Assembly (NCBI GenBank): GCA_937902665.1
Contig: CALELM010000039.1
Coordinates: 1-20,052 of the forward strand
Reading direction: 5' to 3'
Source: an uncultured Selenomonadaceae bacterium
GTDB taxonomy: Bacteria > Bacillota > Negativicutes > Selenomonadales > Selenomonadaceae
Length of the DNA: 20,052 nt
The first letter of the stretch is position 1, and each line of letters starts with the position of its first letter. Under the pieces are notes generated by a model. It was not told the origin of the DNA and ran no database searches. It saw only the letters and a program-made list of their open reading frames with translations. Positions 1-5,797 of the stretch are shown in pieces. The translations under genes were made by a program, and so were the position numbers.

Positions 1-325
1 TGTAGCTGCTGTTGCGTCTTGCCCGCTTGATGCCGCTTCCCTTGTCGCTCCGCTGGATCTCGATGTTGACTTCCTTTCCATCGCAGAGCGCATGAACATC
101 AAAACGAACGCCCTGCCCTTGGAGGTTCTTGACCTCGTACTGCACTTGGCTGGAAAGAACCTTGAGGTCATCCTTCCCCATGAGGATTCGCAGAACAAGT
201 TCCACGCACTCCGGGCTGTCCTCGAATGCCTTCGTCATGAAATTGTCATCTATCAGGCGAAGCATCTTCACCTTTTCCAGAATATGCCTTCTTCGCTCCG
301 CTTGCTGTTCCTCCGTCAGCTCCAT
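1..325 (-). CDS. PD-(D/E)XK nuclease family transposase / Rpn-like protein, 3' end outside window
   Basis: This gene runs off the left edge; 108 N-terminal codons are visible from an ATG at 325. A short charged helix (MELTEEQQAERRRHILEK) is followed by an LIDDNFMTKAFED segment and by the core VRFDVHALCDG...VNIEIQRSD. The Asp of RFDVHA and the E-x-Q of NIEIQR fit the PD-(D/E)XK nuclease motif of the Rpn/YhgA-like putative transposases, which are common as scattered copies in Firmicutes. Members of this family promote DNA breakage or recombination, but their physiological role is poorly settled. The start is supported by an AAAGAGGGTG ribosome binding site just upstream. The product is incomplete here, so whether the gene is intact or decayed cannot be judged. 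Confidence 0.75.
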   Translation of the reverse strand, partial: MELTEEQQAERRRHILEKVKMLRLIDDNFMTKAFEDSPECVELVLRILMGKDDLKVLSSQVQYEVKNLQGQGVRFDVHALCDGKEVNIEIQRSDKGSGIKRARRNSSY

Positions 326-345
326 TTTGTCACCCTCTTTCCTAT

Positions 346-374
346 ATTGTACACGATTTCCTGCACTTTTGCCA
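346..374 (-). promoter_or_regulatory. Putative promoter of the Rpn-like gene
   Basis: On the minus strand a TACAAT -10 box (346-351) lies 17 bases from a weak TGGCAA -35 (369-374), about 20 bases upstream of the ATG at 325. Only the -10 is convincing. Confidence 0.35.
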
Positions 375-395
375 GCAAGCAGAATCCCCCAAAAG

Positions 396-443
396 AAACT
401 ATCGTGCAAGGCTTGCAATCGCAAGACACTTGCACGATAGTTT
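396..443 (-). terminator. Large nested hairpin, probable terminator of the exported-protein gene
   Basis: A perfect 15-bp inverted repeat (396-410 with 429-443) encloses a second 5-bp stem (412-416 with 421-425) with an AATC loop. Read on the minus strand it lies 61 bases past the stop at 505 and is followed by TTTCTTTT, so it can end that transcript before the Rpn-like gene. On the plus strand it runs into TTTTT, so it may act both ways. The stem is longer than most simple terminators. Confidence 0.6.
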
Positions 444-504
444 TTATCTGCATTCCCTGTTCTTTTTAGGGTTGCCTTTTGTCACGCTTTCCAAGGAAAA
501 TCCC

Positions 505-1431
505 TCACTGCTGCAAGGTTGTCTGGACACCGTAAAGCATTTCATCATTCTTTGTCTGAATATACAGCTCCGTACCCACGGGCAAATCAATATTCTGTCC
601 CTTGACAAAGGCTCCCGCAACAATGCCGATAGGTCCAAGAAGAACCATTCCCGCAATGCTGGCTCCTGCCGCCATCGCCATGCTCTTTGTCTCTTCCTTC
701 GCCTTGTCACCGACAAAGGTATCTATGTCCGTTCCATCAATGGATTTGGTTTTCTCAAATTCGATATTCACCTCAGCATTGCGGCCGAAATTCTGTGCCT
801 GCTGCACCTTCATAACGGTTCCTTCTCCCGGCTCGCCCTTGGCAAAGAGAAGAACACCATCTACCACCACATCATCTGCCACCTGATAACGAATTTTGTC
901 GCCCACCTTAAGGTTCTTTGCATTCACAGGATCTGCCAATGCAACCTTCACAAGCGTGTTAGCAGGGACAGAAACCTCCATCATGGGAAACGTATTTGTG
1001 CCGAAAGCATCTTCCGAAAGAGCGGAAATCCTCTCGGAAAGCGTCCCCTCACCAGTCTTGCCGCGAAGACTCATTTCCAGATCAGAAATACGCTCTTGAA
1101 GCGGTGTCATGCTCACAGAATGCTGAACCGTCCACTCAATCGCATTGAGCTTTGCCATTTCCGAAGGGCCTCCTGCATTCGTATGAAGCTGATCATACAG
1201 GGCATCTATCCTCGCCATCATGCTTCCCGTATTATTCTGCCCGTTGAATTCCTTTTCGAGCTTGTTGATACGCTCCATAACTGCACCCGTCTGCTCTGCG
1301 CCATAGGTATCACGCTCCACAGAGGCAAGCTTTGCCTGCACCGTATCCGGCACAGCGGCAGCCGCCATCCCCATCGTCGAAACAAGAAGCGTTATGCTCA
1401 AAAGCACGCTCAAAACTCTGCGTAAAACCAT
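505..1431 (-). CDS. Exported protein with tandem 20-residue helical repeats, function unknown
   Basis: The 308-residue product starts with a clear signal peptide (basic MVLRRVL, hydrophobic core, cleavage near AAAA-VPD about residue 26). Residues about 29-145 hold roughly six degenerate 20-residue repeats of the form xxRIxxLExxxxG (for example MERINKLEKEF, ARIDALYDQL, ERISDLEMSL, ERISALSEDAFG), likely helical. A beta-rich domain follows (VPANTLVKVALADPVNA through VNIEFEKTKSIDG), then a glycine-zipper-like hydrophobic stretch (MAAGASIAGMVLLGPIGIVA) and a short tail. The ATG at 1431 has a GAGGAGG ribosome binding site 7 bases upstream. It is monocistronic, between its own promoter and terminator. 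I do not recognise a named family; a periplasmic or envelope-associated role is inference from the signal peptide and glycine zipper. Confidence 0.8.
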   Translation of the reverse strand: MVLRRVLSVLLSITLLVSTMGMAAAAVPDTVQAKLASVERDTYGAEQTGAVMERINKLEKEFNGQNNTGSMMARIDALYDQLHTNAGGPSEMAKLNAIEWTVQHSVSMTPLQERISDLEMSLRGKTGEGTLSERISALSEDAFGTNTFPMMEVSVPANTLVKVALADPVNAKNLKVGDKIRYQVADDVVVDGVLLFAKGEPGEGTVMKVQQAQNFGRNAEVNIEFEKTKSIDGTDIDTFVGDKAKEETKSMAMAAGASIAGMVLLGPIGIVAGAFVKGQNIDLPVGTELYIQTKNDEMLYGVQTTLQQ

Positions 1432-1471
1432 GTTTTTTCCTCCTCATCAAAATAAAGCTTTCTCTGCCATT

Positions 1472-1480
1472 ATTCTAGCA
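1472..1480 (-). promoter_or_regulatory. Putative extended -10 promoter of the exported-protein gene
   Basis: TAGAAT (1472-1477, minus strand) is preceded by TGC, forming an extended -10 element about 40 bases upstream of the ATG at 1431. No good -35 box is visible; an A/T tract lies just upstream. Confidence 0.4.
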
Positions 1481-1545
1481 CAAAAAAAACATCTCGTCCT
1501 GCCTCTTCGCATTTCTAAGAAAAGCTTAATCTGTTGTTTCCTAAA

Positions 1546-1573
1546 CAAAAAAGCTCCTCGCTTCCGAGGAGCT
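1546..1573 (-). terminator. Rho-independent terminator of tRNA-Gln
   Basis: A perfect 9-bp stem (1552-1560 with 1565-1573, arms AGCTCCTCG/CGAGGAGCT, 4-base loop) is followed on the minus strand by TTTTTTG, 11 bases past the tRNA 3' end. Confidence 0.9.
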
Positions 1574-1583
1574 GTCTTTCTCA

Positions 1584-1659
1584 TGGCAGGGGTAGCTGGA
1601 CTCGAACCAACGCATGCGGGATTCAGAATCCCGTGCCTTACCAACTTGGCGATACCCCT
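1584..1659 (-). tRNA. tRNA-Gln (anticodon CUG)
   Basis: A full cloverleaf can be folded: acceptor AGGGGTA with TACCCCT, D stem GCC/GGC, anticodon stem CGGGA/TCCCG around the loop TTCTGAA, a five-base variable region, T stem GTTGG/CCAGC around TTCGAGT, discriminator G and an encoded CCA. The length is 76 nt. The loop puts CTG at positions 34-36, so it reads CAG glutamine codons. It has its own promoter and terminator and is not part of a tRNA cluster. Confidence 0.95.
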
Positions 1660-1693
1660 ATGTCTTTCGTGCTATGCACCGTCAACACAAAAT

Positions 1694-1722
1694 ATGATAC
1701 AGCAAGGAGGCAGCATTGTCAA
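1694..1722 (-). promoter_or_regulatory. Promoter of tRNA-Gln
   Basis: On the minus strand TTGACA (1717-1722) and TATCAT (1694-1699) are separated by exactly 17 bases, placing the start of transcription about 28 bases before the mature tRNA. Confidence 0.8.
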
Positions 1723-1745
1723 CCACTTTTTAAAAAATTTATTTT
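1716..1745 (+). promoter_or_regulatory. Possible divergent promoter for the EIIA gene
   Basis: TTGTCA (1716-1721) and TATTTT (1740-1745) on the plus strand are 18 bases apart. The -35 overlaps the -35 of the tRNA promoter because the bases TTGTCAA read as TTGACAA on the other strand. It would give a leader of about 130 nt before the ATG at 1880. The -10 is poor, so this is tentative. Confidence 0.3.
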
Positions 1746-1879
1746 CTAAAAAGGATTTTCGGCATACAAGAACGTAACTAGAAGTAACGAGATGCAGTCG
1801 TGCAGAGGTTCCATTGATTTTCTTGCAGGATTGCATTGCATGGCTGTCACAAAAAAATGAAGAAAGGATTTGAGAATTT

Positions 1880-2242
1880 ATGGAAATTAAGTACGATGTC
1901 ACAATCAGTGCCATTGGCAATCTCGCCCGCACCTTCTTGGAAAACAACAGCAGCGTTATTATCCTTGACGAAGGCGTGCGTCCGAATCTTTCCGATATGG
2001 TCATTGAGCATACCGCAGGGGAACTGAAGCAGGATATTGTCGTTGGCGACAAGCTCGTTTTTGGAAAAAGCGAGTACACCATTGTCAGCGTTGGCGATGT
2101 TGTAAACGATACCATCCGTGAAGAGGGGCATTGCACGCTGGTATTCAATGCAGAAGGCTCTATGCCGGGGCAAGTCATACTCAAGGGGCCTTCCACGCCA
2201 ATTCTTTCCAACGGTGCCCATATCACCTTTAAGTCCAAGTAA
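1880..2242 (+). CDS. PTS glucitol/sorbitol-specific EIIA component
   Basis: The 120-residue protein matches the EIIA-Gut (GutB/SrlB) family along its whole length, including the features DLxxxVIEHTAGELK, VGDKLVFGKSEYTIVSVGDVVNDTIREEGHCTLVF and PGQVILKGPS. In the PTS, this protein takes phosphate from HPr and passes it to EIIB of the sorbitol permease. His44 in VIEHTAGEL is the probable phosphorylated residue by position; H84 in EEGHCTL is also conserved with the E. coli protein. The ATG at 1880 has AGAAAGGA 11 bases upstream. No EIIB, EIIC or sorbitol-phosphate dehydrogenase lies beside it, so it may serve a permease elsewhere or act as a phosphorylation sensor. It is followed directly by a strong terminator and is therefore monocistronic. 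Confidence 0.88.
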   Translation: MEIKYDVTISAIGNLARTFLENNSSVIILDEGVRPNLSDMVIEHTAGELKQDIVVGDKLVFGKSEYTIVSVGDVVNDTIREEGHCTLVFNAEGSMPGQVILKGPSTPILSNGAHITFKSK

Positions 2243-2254
2243 CCTTCTGAACCA

Positions 2255-2291
2255 AAGAACTCCGCTGCACCTCGCAGCGGAGTTCTTTTTT
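2255..2291 (+). terminator. Rho-independent terminator of the EIIA gene
   Basis: A perfect 14-bp stem (2255-2268 with 2274-2287, 5-base loop ACCTC) runs into a T6 tract (2286-2291) on the plus strand. It also abuts the stop of ung on the other strand, where the T tract is weaker (TTCTTTGG), so it may end both convergent transcripts. Confidence 0.9.
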
Positions 2292-2971
2292 CACGCCCAA
2301 TTCTTTGGAAGCTGCCATTCAATCGGCGTTTGCCCTTGCGAAAGCAGGAACTGGTTCACCTTGGAAAACGGTCGGCTCCCAAAAAATCCTCGATGTGCCG
2401 ACAACGGGCTTGGATGCGGGGATTCCACGATGAAATGCCTTGGATTCGTAATCATTTCCTTTTTTCTTCGTGCAGGTGTCCCCCAAAGAATAAATGCCAT
2501 CGGCTTTTCCCTCTCGTTCAGCAGGGAAATAATCTTGTCCGTAAACTGTTCCCAGCCATGATTCCGATGGGAATTTGCCTCATGCGCGCGCACGGTAAGA
2601 ACCGCATTCAAAAGCAGTACCCCCTGCTCTGCCCATGCCTGCAGGCATCCATGATCAGGCACCTCGCACCCCAAGTCTGCTTGCAGCTCCTTGAAAATAT
2701 TAAGAAGGGACGGCGGTGGGGCTACGCCGGGAAGCACGGAAAAGCTCAGCCCATGCGCCTGCCCTTCCCCATGGTAGGGATCCTGTCCCAAAATTACAAC
2801 TTTCGTGTCCTCATAGCTCGTATAATGGAGCGCATTGAAAATCGAATACATGTCCGGATAGACTGCCCTTGTGCGATACTCCCCAATCAAAAATTGGCGA
2901 AGCTCTCTATAATACGGCTGCTGCAGCTCGTCCTTCAGGTAATTTGCCCAATCATTTTTAAAAATCTCCAT
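2291..2971 (-). CDS. ung: Uracil-DNA glycosylase (family 1)
   Basis: The 226-residue product has the normal family-1 length and motifs: GQDPYHG with catalytic Asp64, the uracil-pocket segment AHGLSFSV, LLNAVLTV with the uracil-contacting Asn122, and HPSPLSAHRGFFG with catalytic His186. It removes uracil from DNA in base excision repair. The in-frame extension to 3037 is rejected because the ATG at 2971 (MEIFKNDW) has a GGGAGGG ribosome binding site 6 bases upstream and matches the usual N-terminus. It overlaps the end of the folK-folA gene by 14 bases, so it is the last gene of the folate operon and probably translationally coupled. The partnership is sensible: low reduced folate limits dTMP synthesis and raises uracil incorporation into DNA. 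Confidence 0.97.
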   Translation of the reverse strand: MEIFKNDWANYLKDELQQPYYRELRQFLIGEYRTRAVYPDMYSIFNALHYTSYEDTKVVILGQDPYHGEGQAHGLSFSVLPGVAPPPSLLNIFKELQADLGCEVPDHGCLQAWAEQGVLLLNAVLTVRAHEANSHRNHGWEQFTDKIISLLNEREKPMAFILWGTPARRKKEMITNPRHFIVESPHPSPLSAHRGFFGSRPFSKVNQFLLSQGQTPIEWQLPKNWA

Positions 2972-3953
2972 TTTTGTCCCTCCCCTGCACCTCACGCGCA
3001 TAACGGCAAAACCGAAGTTTCCCTGTCTCCCCGACACGTTCCTCCTGCAAGAAAAAATCTGCCCTTATATTGGGAAAGAAACAATCTGCCTCCCCTTCCT
3101 CCTCCACATGCGTCAGCAGGACCTCCGTGCAGTAAGGCAAAAGCAGGCGGTAAATCTCACCGCCGCCAATCACAAAAACCTCTCCGTCAAATCCAAGAAG
3201 CTTCTGCCACAAATCCTCCAGCGAAGCACAGATTTCAAAACCTTCCTTTTCCCTCACATTTTGGGAAAGAACGATATTCCTCCTGCCAAGGAGCGGATGC
3301 TCCAGCGTTTCCATGGTTCGCCGCCCCATAATGACAGCCGCTCCCATGGTTCGCTTCCTGAAAAAAGCCATATCCTCCGGAATGTGAAAAAGCAGCCTGC
3401 CATCTTTTCCAATCCCCCCGCACCGATCCACGCAGGCGATTGCCTTCATACGAAAATCCACGGGGCTTCCCTTGCTGCAACGTACAGAAAGCGAATCCCC
3501 GCAGTTTTCCAAATGCTCCCACACGCACCTTCCAGACACTGCCCGATTGCCGGCAATTTCAGACAAGGGGACCAGCACAAAGGCACGTTCCAGCATATAG
3601 GGATGCGGCAGGGAAAGCTCCTCCGTATCGCAGGAAACATCCTCCATGTGCAAAAGGTCTATGTCTATCGTCCGCGCGCCCCAATGCTCATGACGCACTC
3701 TCCCCAAATCCTGCTCAATCCTCTGGCAAATCCGCAAAAGCTGCAAAGGCGAAAGTTGCGTGCGAATCACTGCCGCCGCATTGATAAAGCCGGGCTGGTC
3801 GGTCTTTCCCCAAGGTGCTGTTTGATAAAAGGACGATACCCTGCACAAGGAAATTCCCTTTTCCTCGTGCAACCTTCCCAGTGCTTCCCGCAAGGTCTTC
3901 TCCCGATTTCCCAAATTTGCTCCCAAACTGAGCCAACATTCCCGTTCCCTCAT
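2958..3953 (-). CDS. Fused FolK (HPPK) - FolA (dihydrofolate reductase) bifunctional protein
   Basis: One uninterrupted frame of 331 residues carries two folate enzymes. Residues 1-160 are HPPK, which pyrophosphorylates 6-hydroxymethyl-dihydropterin (LSLGANLGNR, FYQTAPWGKTDQPGFINAA, RHEHWGARTIDIDLL with the metal-binding DxD, LPHPYMLERAFVLVPL). Residues 169-331 are DHFR, which reduces dihydrofolate with NADPH (IACVDRCGGIG, IPEDMAFFRKRT with Asp194 matching E. coli Asp27, AVIMGRRTMETL, VIGGGEIYRLLLPY). The usual Pro-Trp before the catalytic segment (LPW/MPW) is Leu188-Phe189. Its ATG overlaps the folB stop as ATGA and its end overlaps ung. Met169 begins the DHFR part but has no good ribosome binding site, so a single polypeptide is more likely than internal initiation. 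Confidence 0.93.
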   Translation of the reverse strand: MRERECWLSLGANLGNREKTLREALGRLHEEKGISLCRVSSFYQTAPWGKTDQPGFINAAAVIRTQLSPLQLLRICQRIEQDLGRVRHEHWGARTIDIDLLHMEDVSCDTEELSLPHPYMLERAFVLVPLSEIAGNRAVSGRCVWEHLENCGDSLSVRCSKGSPVDFRMKAIACVDRCGGIGKDGRLLFHIPEDMAFFRKRTMGAAVIMGRRTMETLEHPLLGRRNIVLSQNVREKEGFEICASLEDLWQKLLGFDGEVFVIGGGEIYRLLLPYCTEVLLTHVEEEGEADCFFPNIRADFFLQEERVGETGKLRFCRYAREVQGRDKNGDF

Positions 3954-4318
3954 GCGCGCGCCCTCTCAATCCGCACGGTCATTTCCCTGAATTTCCCCGA
4001 AATTGGTGCAAACGGCTTATGCACTGCCACATGGATTTTTTCTATCACCGCATATTTTCCCAAAACCGTTTCCGCAATCCGCTCTGCCAATGCCTCAATC
4101 AAGTTCATCGGCTTTCCCTCGACAATACGCCGAATTTCCTCAAACACCTCTGCATAATTTATCGTATCCTCCAGCGCATCCGTCCTGCCTGCCCTGCGAA
4201 GCTCCGTTTCCAAAATCACGTCAACAAAAAACGGCTGCCCCTGCTCCCGTTCCTCAGGCAGGCAGCCATGGTACCCATAAAATTCCATGCCATTCAGCTC
4301 TATCCTGTCCAACCTCAC
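3950..4318 (-). CDS. folB: Dihydroneopterin aldolase
   Basis: The 122-residue protein has the family signature FYGYHGCLPEEREQGQPFFVDV with catalytic Glu22, NYAEVFEEI, LIEALAERIAETVL with a pterin-anchoring Glu (Glu75), and VHKPFAPISG with catalytic Lys101. It cleaves dihydroneopterin to hydroxymethyl-dihydropterin and glycolaldehyde, supplying the substrate of the FolK domain encoded next. The start is GTG at 4318, overlapping the folP stop as GTGA; the N-terminus MRLDRIELNGMEFYGYHG fits the family better than the internal Met11. Its stop overlaps the next ATG by 4 bases. Such overlaps imply translational coupling and balanced synthesis of consecutive pathway enzymes. Confidence 0.95.
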   Translation of the reverse strand: MRLDRIELNGMEFYGYHGCLPEEREQGQPFFVDVILETELRRAGRTDALEDTINYAEVFEEIRRIVEGKPMNLIEALAERIAETVLGKYAVIEKIHVAVHKPFAPISGKFREMTVRIERARA

Positions 4319-5166
4319 GCCTCCAATACCGCATCTGCCATACGAGCCATGCGAGCTATCTGCTTCACATCATGTACCCGAAGAATCGAGCAGCCTGACT
4401 GAATCCCCAGAACGCACACCGCTCCTGTCGCCTCCATGCGTTCCTCCACGGGAAGTCCCAATACCGCACCCATGAAGCTTTTGCGGCTTGCTCCCAAAAG
4501 CATGGGATATCGCTCCCCGTCTATTTCTGCCAATTCAGAAAGCCTGCGGAGAACATGCAGGTTCATTTCCGCTGTTTTCCCAAAGCCGATTCCCGCATCC
4601 AGAATAACATTCTCCCGCTTCAGTCCTGCCAAATCCGCAAGCTGCAGGGATTCCCTAAAAAAAAGCCGCATGGCTTCCACAATGTCCCCTTGATATTCCG
4701 CCGTATGCTGATTGTGCATCACGATTACAGGCAGGTCATACTTCGCTGCAACTCTTGCCATTTCTCCCCAACCTTCTGCATACTGGAACCCCCAAATATC
4801 ATTCAGGATATGCACGCCCATGCTTGCCGCCAGCTCCGCCGTTTCCGGCTTGAACGTATCCACGGAAACCGGAACTGGGCACTCCCTCAACAAGCTCTCC
4901 AAAAACGGTGCGATGCGTTCCATCTCCTCCTCGGCAGCCATCGGCACGCATCCAGGTCTTGTGGATTCTGCCCCAAGATCTATCACATCTGCTCCGTCCC
5001 TCACCATTTCCTGCATGTGAAAAAGCGCTCGGTCAACGTCATTCCACTTGCCGCCATCCGAAAAGGAATCCGGTGTCACGTTCAGGATTCCCATGATTCG
5101 TGTACGCTCCCCAAGCTCCAGTGTCCTTCCATCTGCAAAGCTGTAATGCCGCACCGCTCTCTGCAT
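4315..5166 (-). CDS. folP: Dihydropteroate synthase
   Basis: The 283-residue TIM-barrel enzyme condenses hydroxymethyl-dihydropterin pyrophosphate with p-aminobenzoate and is the sulfonamide target. All landmark motifs are present in order: IMGILNVTPDSFSDGG (pyrophosphate loop), DLGAESTRPG, VSVDTFKPE, ILNDIWG, DAGIGFGKT, LLGASRKSF and the C-terminal RVHDV. The ATG at 5166 lies 3 bases past the folE stop, with AGGAAGGAAG inside the end of folE as ribosome binding site. Its stop overlaps the folB start. No insertion or change is apparent in the sulfonamide-binding loops, so nothing suggests a resistant form. Confidence 0.97.
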   Translation of the reverse strand: MQRAVRHYSFADGRTLELGERTRIMGILNVTPDSFSDGGKWNDVDRALFHMQEMVRDGADVIDLGAESTRPGCVPMAAEEEMERIAPFLESLLRECPVPVSVDTFKPETAELAASMGVHILNDIWGFQYAEGWGEMARVAAKYDLPVIVMHNQHTAEYQGDIVEAMRLFFRESLQLADLAGLKRENVILDAGIGFGKTAEMNLHVLRRLSELAEIDGERYPMLLGASRKSFMGAVLGLPVEERMEATGAVCVLGIQSGCSILRVHDVKQIARMARMADAVLEA

Positions 5167-5169
5167 CGC

Positions 5170-5739
5170 TCACGCTTCCTTCCTGCCCAAAAGCTCCCAA
5201 GCCTGCTGCCTGAGCCTCTCATCCTCACGGAACTTTCCTGCAGCGCAGCTCGTCACGGTTCGAGTTCCATGTCCCAGATCGCCCCGCATCATCATGCAAA
5301 GCTGCTGTGCCTCCACCACAACCAGCACCCCGTCTGCCTGCAGTCCGCTTTCTATTTCTTCTGCAACCTGCCTCGTCAGGCGTTCCTGAAGCTGCGGACG
5401 ATGCGAAAGGATTTCCACCAATCTCGTAAACTTGCCAAACCCTGCAATTCCAAAGGATGACGGCAAATAAACAAGATTCACCTCTCCGAAAAACGGCACC
5501 AAATGATGCTCGCACATCGAGTAAAACGGTATATGCCGAACGGCAACCATGCCGCCCGTTTCCATCCCCGAGTCAAAGACCTCCTCCCAAAGATCCTTCG
5601 TTTCCACAGCACAGCCATCGAACAGCATTTCATACATCTGCGCTACCCGCTCCGGTGTCTTTTCCATGCCGGCACGGCTCAGGTCAAGCCCCAATGCCTC
5701 CAGAAACTGGTGCATCGCCGCAACTGCCTTCTCATTCAT
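5170..5739 (-). CDS. folE: GTP cyclohydrolase I, with Gln in place of a catalytic His
   Basis: This 189-residue protein is a type I GTP cyclohydrolase, the enzyme that opens GTP to make dihydroneopterin triphosphate. KTPERVAQMYEML, FYSMCEHHLVPFFGEV (zinc ligands Cys76 and His79 with His78), FGKFTRLVEILSHRPQLQERLT and the third zinc ligand Cys148 in LCMMMRG are all present. Two residues before Cys148 the family has His (E. coli His179, AVHYC); here the codon is CAG, Gln146 (EAQQLC). In E. coli, changes at His179 are known to stop the reaction at the formylaminopyrimidine stage, so activity here is uncertain. The ATG at 5739 is preferred over upstream in-frame starts because a GGGGGG ribosome binding site sits just before it. 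It is first of the fol genes and 58 bases past the transferase gene, without a terminator between. Confidence 0.93.
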   Translation of the reverse strand: MNEKAVAAMHQFLEALGLDLSRAGMEKTPERVAQMYEMLFDGCAVETKDLWEEVFDSGMETGGMVAVRHIPFYSMCEHHLVPFFGEVNLVYLPSSFGIAGFGKFTRLVEILSHRPQLQERLTRQVAEEIESGLQADGVLVVVEAQQLCMMMRGDLGHGTRTVTSCAAGKFREDERLRQQAWELLGRKEA

Positions 5740-5797
5740 CCACGTCCCCCCTGTTCTCTCCATATACCCCATACTTCCGCAAAACAAGAAGCTGGTT

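Noticed and set aside
430..1425. 331-codon plus-strand open frame opposite the exported repeat protein
   Set aside because: The minus-strand frame has a signal peptide, internal repeats, ribosome binding site, promoter and terminator; the plus frame has none of these.
2972..3037. Upstream in-frame start of ung at 3037
   Set aside because: The extension lies inside the DHFR coding region, does not match the family N-terminus, and the ATG at 2971 has a strong ribosome binding site.
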